A stretch of 7,703 nucleotides of DNA, from assembly GCA_047629355.1 (NCBI GenBank), contig JBLHWU010000274.1, positions 1 to 7,703 on the forward strand. The letters are read 5' to 3'. The notes below the pieces were generated by a model. It was not told the DNA's origin. It was given only the letters and a program-made list of their open reading frames with translations, and did not search any database. Every line of letters starts with the position of its first letter. The first letter of the stretch is position 1. The DNA comes from CAYUNA01 sp047629355 (lineage in GTDB: Bacteria; Bacteroidota; Bacteroidia; Chitinophagales; Saprospiraceae). Below, piece by piece: positions 7,225 through 7,703 of the stretch. The position numbers were made by a program, and so were the translations under genes.

Positions 7225-7328
7225 AGGTCTTCATCGACGAAATAAGTCCTGAGAAGTATTCTTTATTCCGCTGCTGATGGTTGGCAGCGAATGAATGGGA
7301 AGAGAAGGAATAATAAGGGGAGAGACCT
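7225..7328. repeat. About 104-bp imperfect inverted repeat in the TM2 leader
   Basis: The outer ends AGGTCT (7225-7230) and AGACCT (7323-7328) are exact inverted copies. The inner stem CGCTGC (7269-7274) and GCAGCG (7284-7289) is exact, with a 9-base loop. In between, TTATTC-type bases pair with gaps. The structure ends 38 bases before the TM2 start codon. It could be a leader structure or a further small palindromic element like those at 1456-1617 and 1722-1875, though its arms are less well conserved. Confidence 0.45.
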
Positions 7329-7366
7329 TGATAAATAATTATTTTTTCACTATAAAATTTATTCTC

Positions 7367-7640
7367 ATGAAATCTAAATCTGTAGTCTATGTATTGTGGT
7401 TTTTTCTGGGCTGTTTGGGTGTCCACCGATTCTATTTAGGAAAAGTTGGTACGGGTATTCTCTATCTGTTCACTTTTGGACTTTTTGGTGTGGGGGTGGT
7501 TCATTGATTTGTTTACGCTTGGTGGCAAAGTGGATGTTTACAGTGCCTTGTTGATGGGGAGAATGAACGGCGGAGGGAATGGAGTTAGTCAAGATATCGG
7601 ACACGTAGTTAGATTAAAAATTATTTACTTTACAATCTAA
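7367..7640 (+). pseudogene. TM2-domain membrane protein, frameshifted and cut at its C-terminus
   Basis: From ATG 7367 the frame reads MKSKSVVYVLWFFLGCLGVH, then RFYLGKVGTGILYLFTFGLF. This is the TM2 domain: two hydrophobic helices joined by the G-x-H-R-F-Y-L-G-K turn, expected in the inner membrane. At GGGGG (7492-7496) the frame is lost and soon stops at TGA 7505-7507. Removing one G restores the second half of the motif, WFIDLFTLGGKVDVYSALLM, followed by a Gly/Asn-rich tail and a stop at 7638-7640. The last residues (IGHVVRLKIIYFTI) do not look like a TM2 tail and probably come from the inserted element. An upstream in-frame ATG at 7295 exists, but it would add 24 residues lying across the inverted repeat; 7367 fits the family start. 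TM2 proteins have no firmly assigned function. Lesion or sequence error cannot be separated here. Confidence 0.82.
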
Positions 7641-7703
7641 ATTACAAAGGATGTCAAAATTACGAAAGCAATACACAAAATCGGAGAAATTAGAAATAGT
7701 TTC
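7594..7703 (+). mobile_element. Left end of a probable IS3-type insertion sequence, partial
   Basis: The TM2 coding sequence loses its family character near 7590-7600, at TATCGGACACGTAGTT, and a transposase-like gene starts 50 bases later. The boundary is inferred from this change, not from a matched terminal repeat, since the right end lies outside the window. TTAGATT (7609-7615) and AATCTAA (7634-7640) form a 7-bp inverted pair just before the transposase start. Such hairpins in IS leaders often limit translation from outside transcripts. Confidence 0.5.
7651..7703 (+). CDS. IS3-type transposase OrfA, first 17 codons, partial at right edge
   Basis: ATG at 7651 opens a frame reading MSKLRKQYTKSEKLEIV to the window edge. 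Basic N-terminus followed by Y-T-K-S-E-K-L-E-I-V is the opening of the helix-turn-helix OrfA of IS3-type elements, which binds the element ends. AAAGG directly before the ATG is too close to be an ideal ribosome site. Only 17 residues are available, so the family call rests on a short match. Confidence 0.6.
   Translation, partial: MSKLRKQYTKSEKLEIV

Noticed and set aside
7199..7426. Minus-strand open frame of 75 codons
   Set aside because: It runs across the inverted repeat and antisense to the conserved TM2 turn motif, which is clearly coding on the plus strand.
1..7703. CRISPR array or tandem repeat array
   Set aside because: No regularly spaced direct repeats were found at any scale; the repeats seen are inverted and single.

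Overview
The window reads as chromosomal DNA from an AT-rich member of the Bacteroidota, most likely near the Saprospiraceae. The evidence is an 879-residue GH63-type glucosidase of a lineage common in that phylum, helical TPR-like proteins of a Bacteroidota style, starts without a clear Shine-Dalgarno, and promoter candidates that fit TTG-N19/20-TAnnTTTG. The taxon is an inference from protein and promoter style, not a proven assignment.

Layout. Positions 1-1367 (minus strand) hold the first 455 codons of a large helical protein that runs off the left edge; it may be the N-terminal region of a SNF2-type ATPase. A 612-bp divergent intergenic region (1368-1979) contains promoter candidates for both flanking genes and two different long imperfect inverted repeats (1456-1617 and 1722-1875) that look like small non-coding mobile elements. 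The intact GH63 glucosidase follows at 1980-4619 (plus strand). After an 87-bp gap with its own promoter candidate lies a nucleoside phosphorylase/MTA-SAH nucleosidase homologue (4707 onward). Its reading frame breaks just before the catalytic Asp motif, and its decayed tail can be followed to about 5454. A hairpin at 5465-5493, serving both strands, separates it from a convergent minus-strand helical-repeat gene. That gene really starts at 6886 but has an in-frame TAA at codon 53. A 480-bp stretch (6887-7366) holds no gene but has several RNA-type hairpins. A TM2-domain membrane protein gene (from 7367) has a frameshift in a G5 run and then loses its C-terminus, apparently to an IS3-type insertion whose OrfA starts at 7651 and continues off the right edge.

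Reading of the whole. The left part (glucosidase and first gene) is intact. From about 5300 to the right edge, three consecutive genes are damaged, by frameshifts, a nonsense codon and an insertion, next to an insertion sequence. The region looks like one in decay or rearrangement rather than a functioning multi-gene system. No CRISPR array, tRNA, rRNA or complete defence system is visible. The most distinctive items are the paired palindromic elements between divergent promoters, the nucleosidase stopped just short of its active-site motif, and the structured leader before the TM2 gene.
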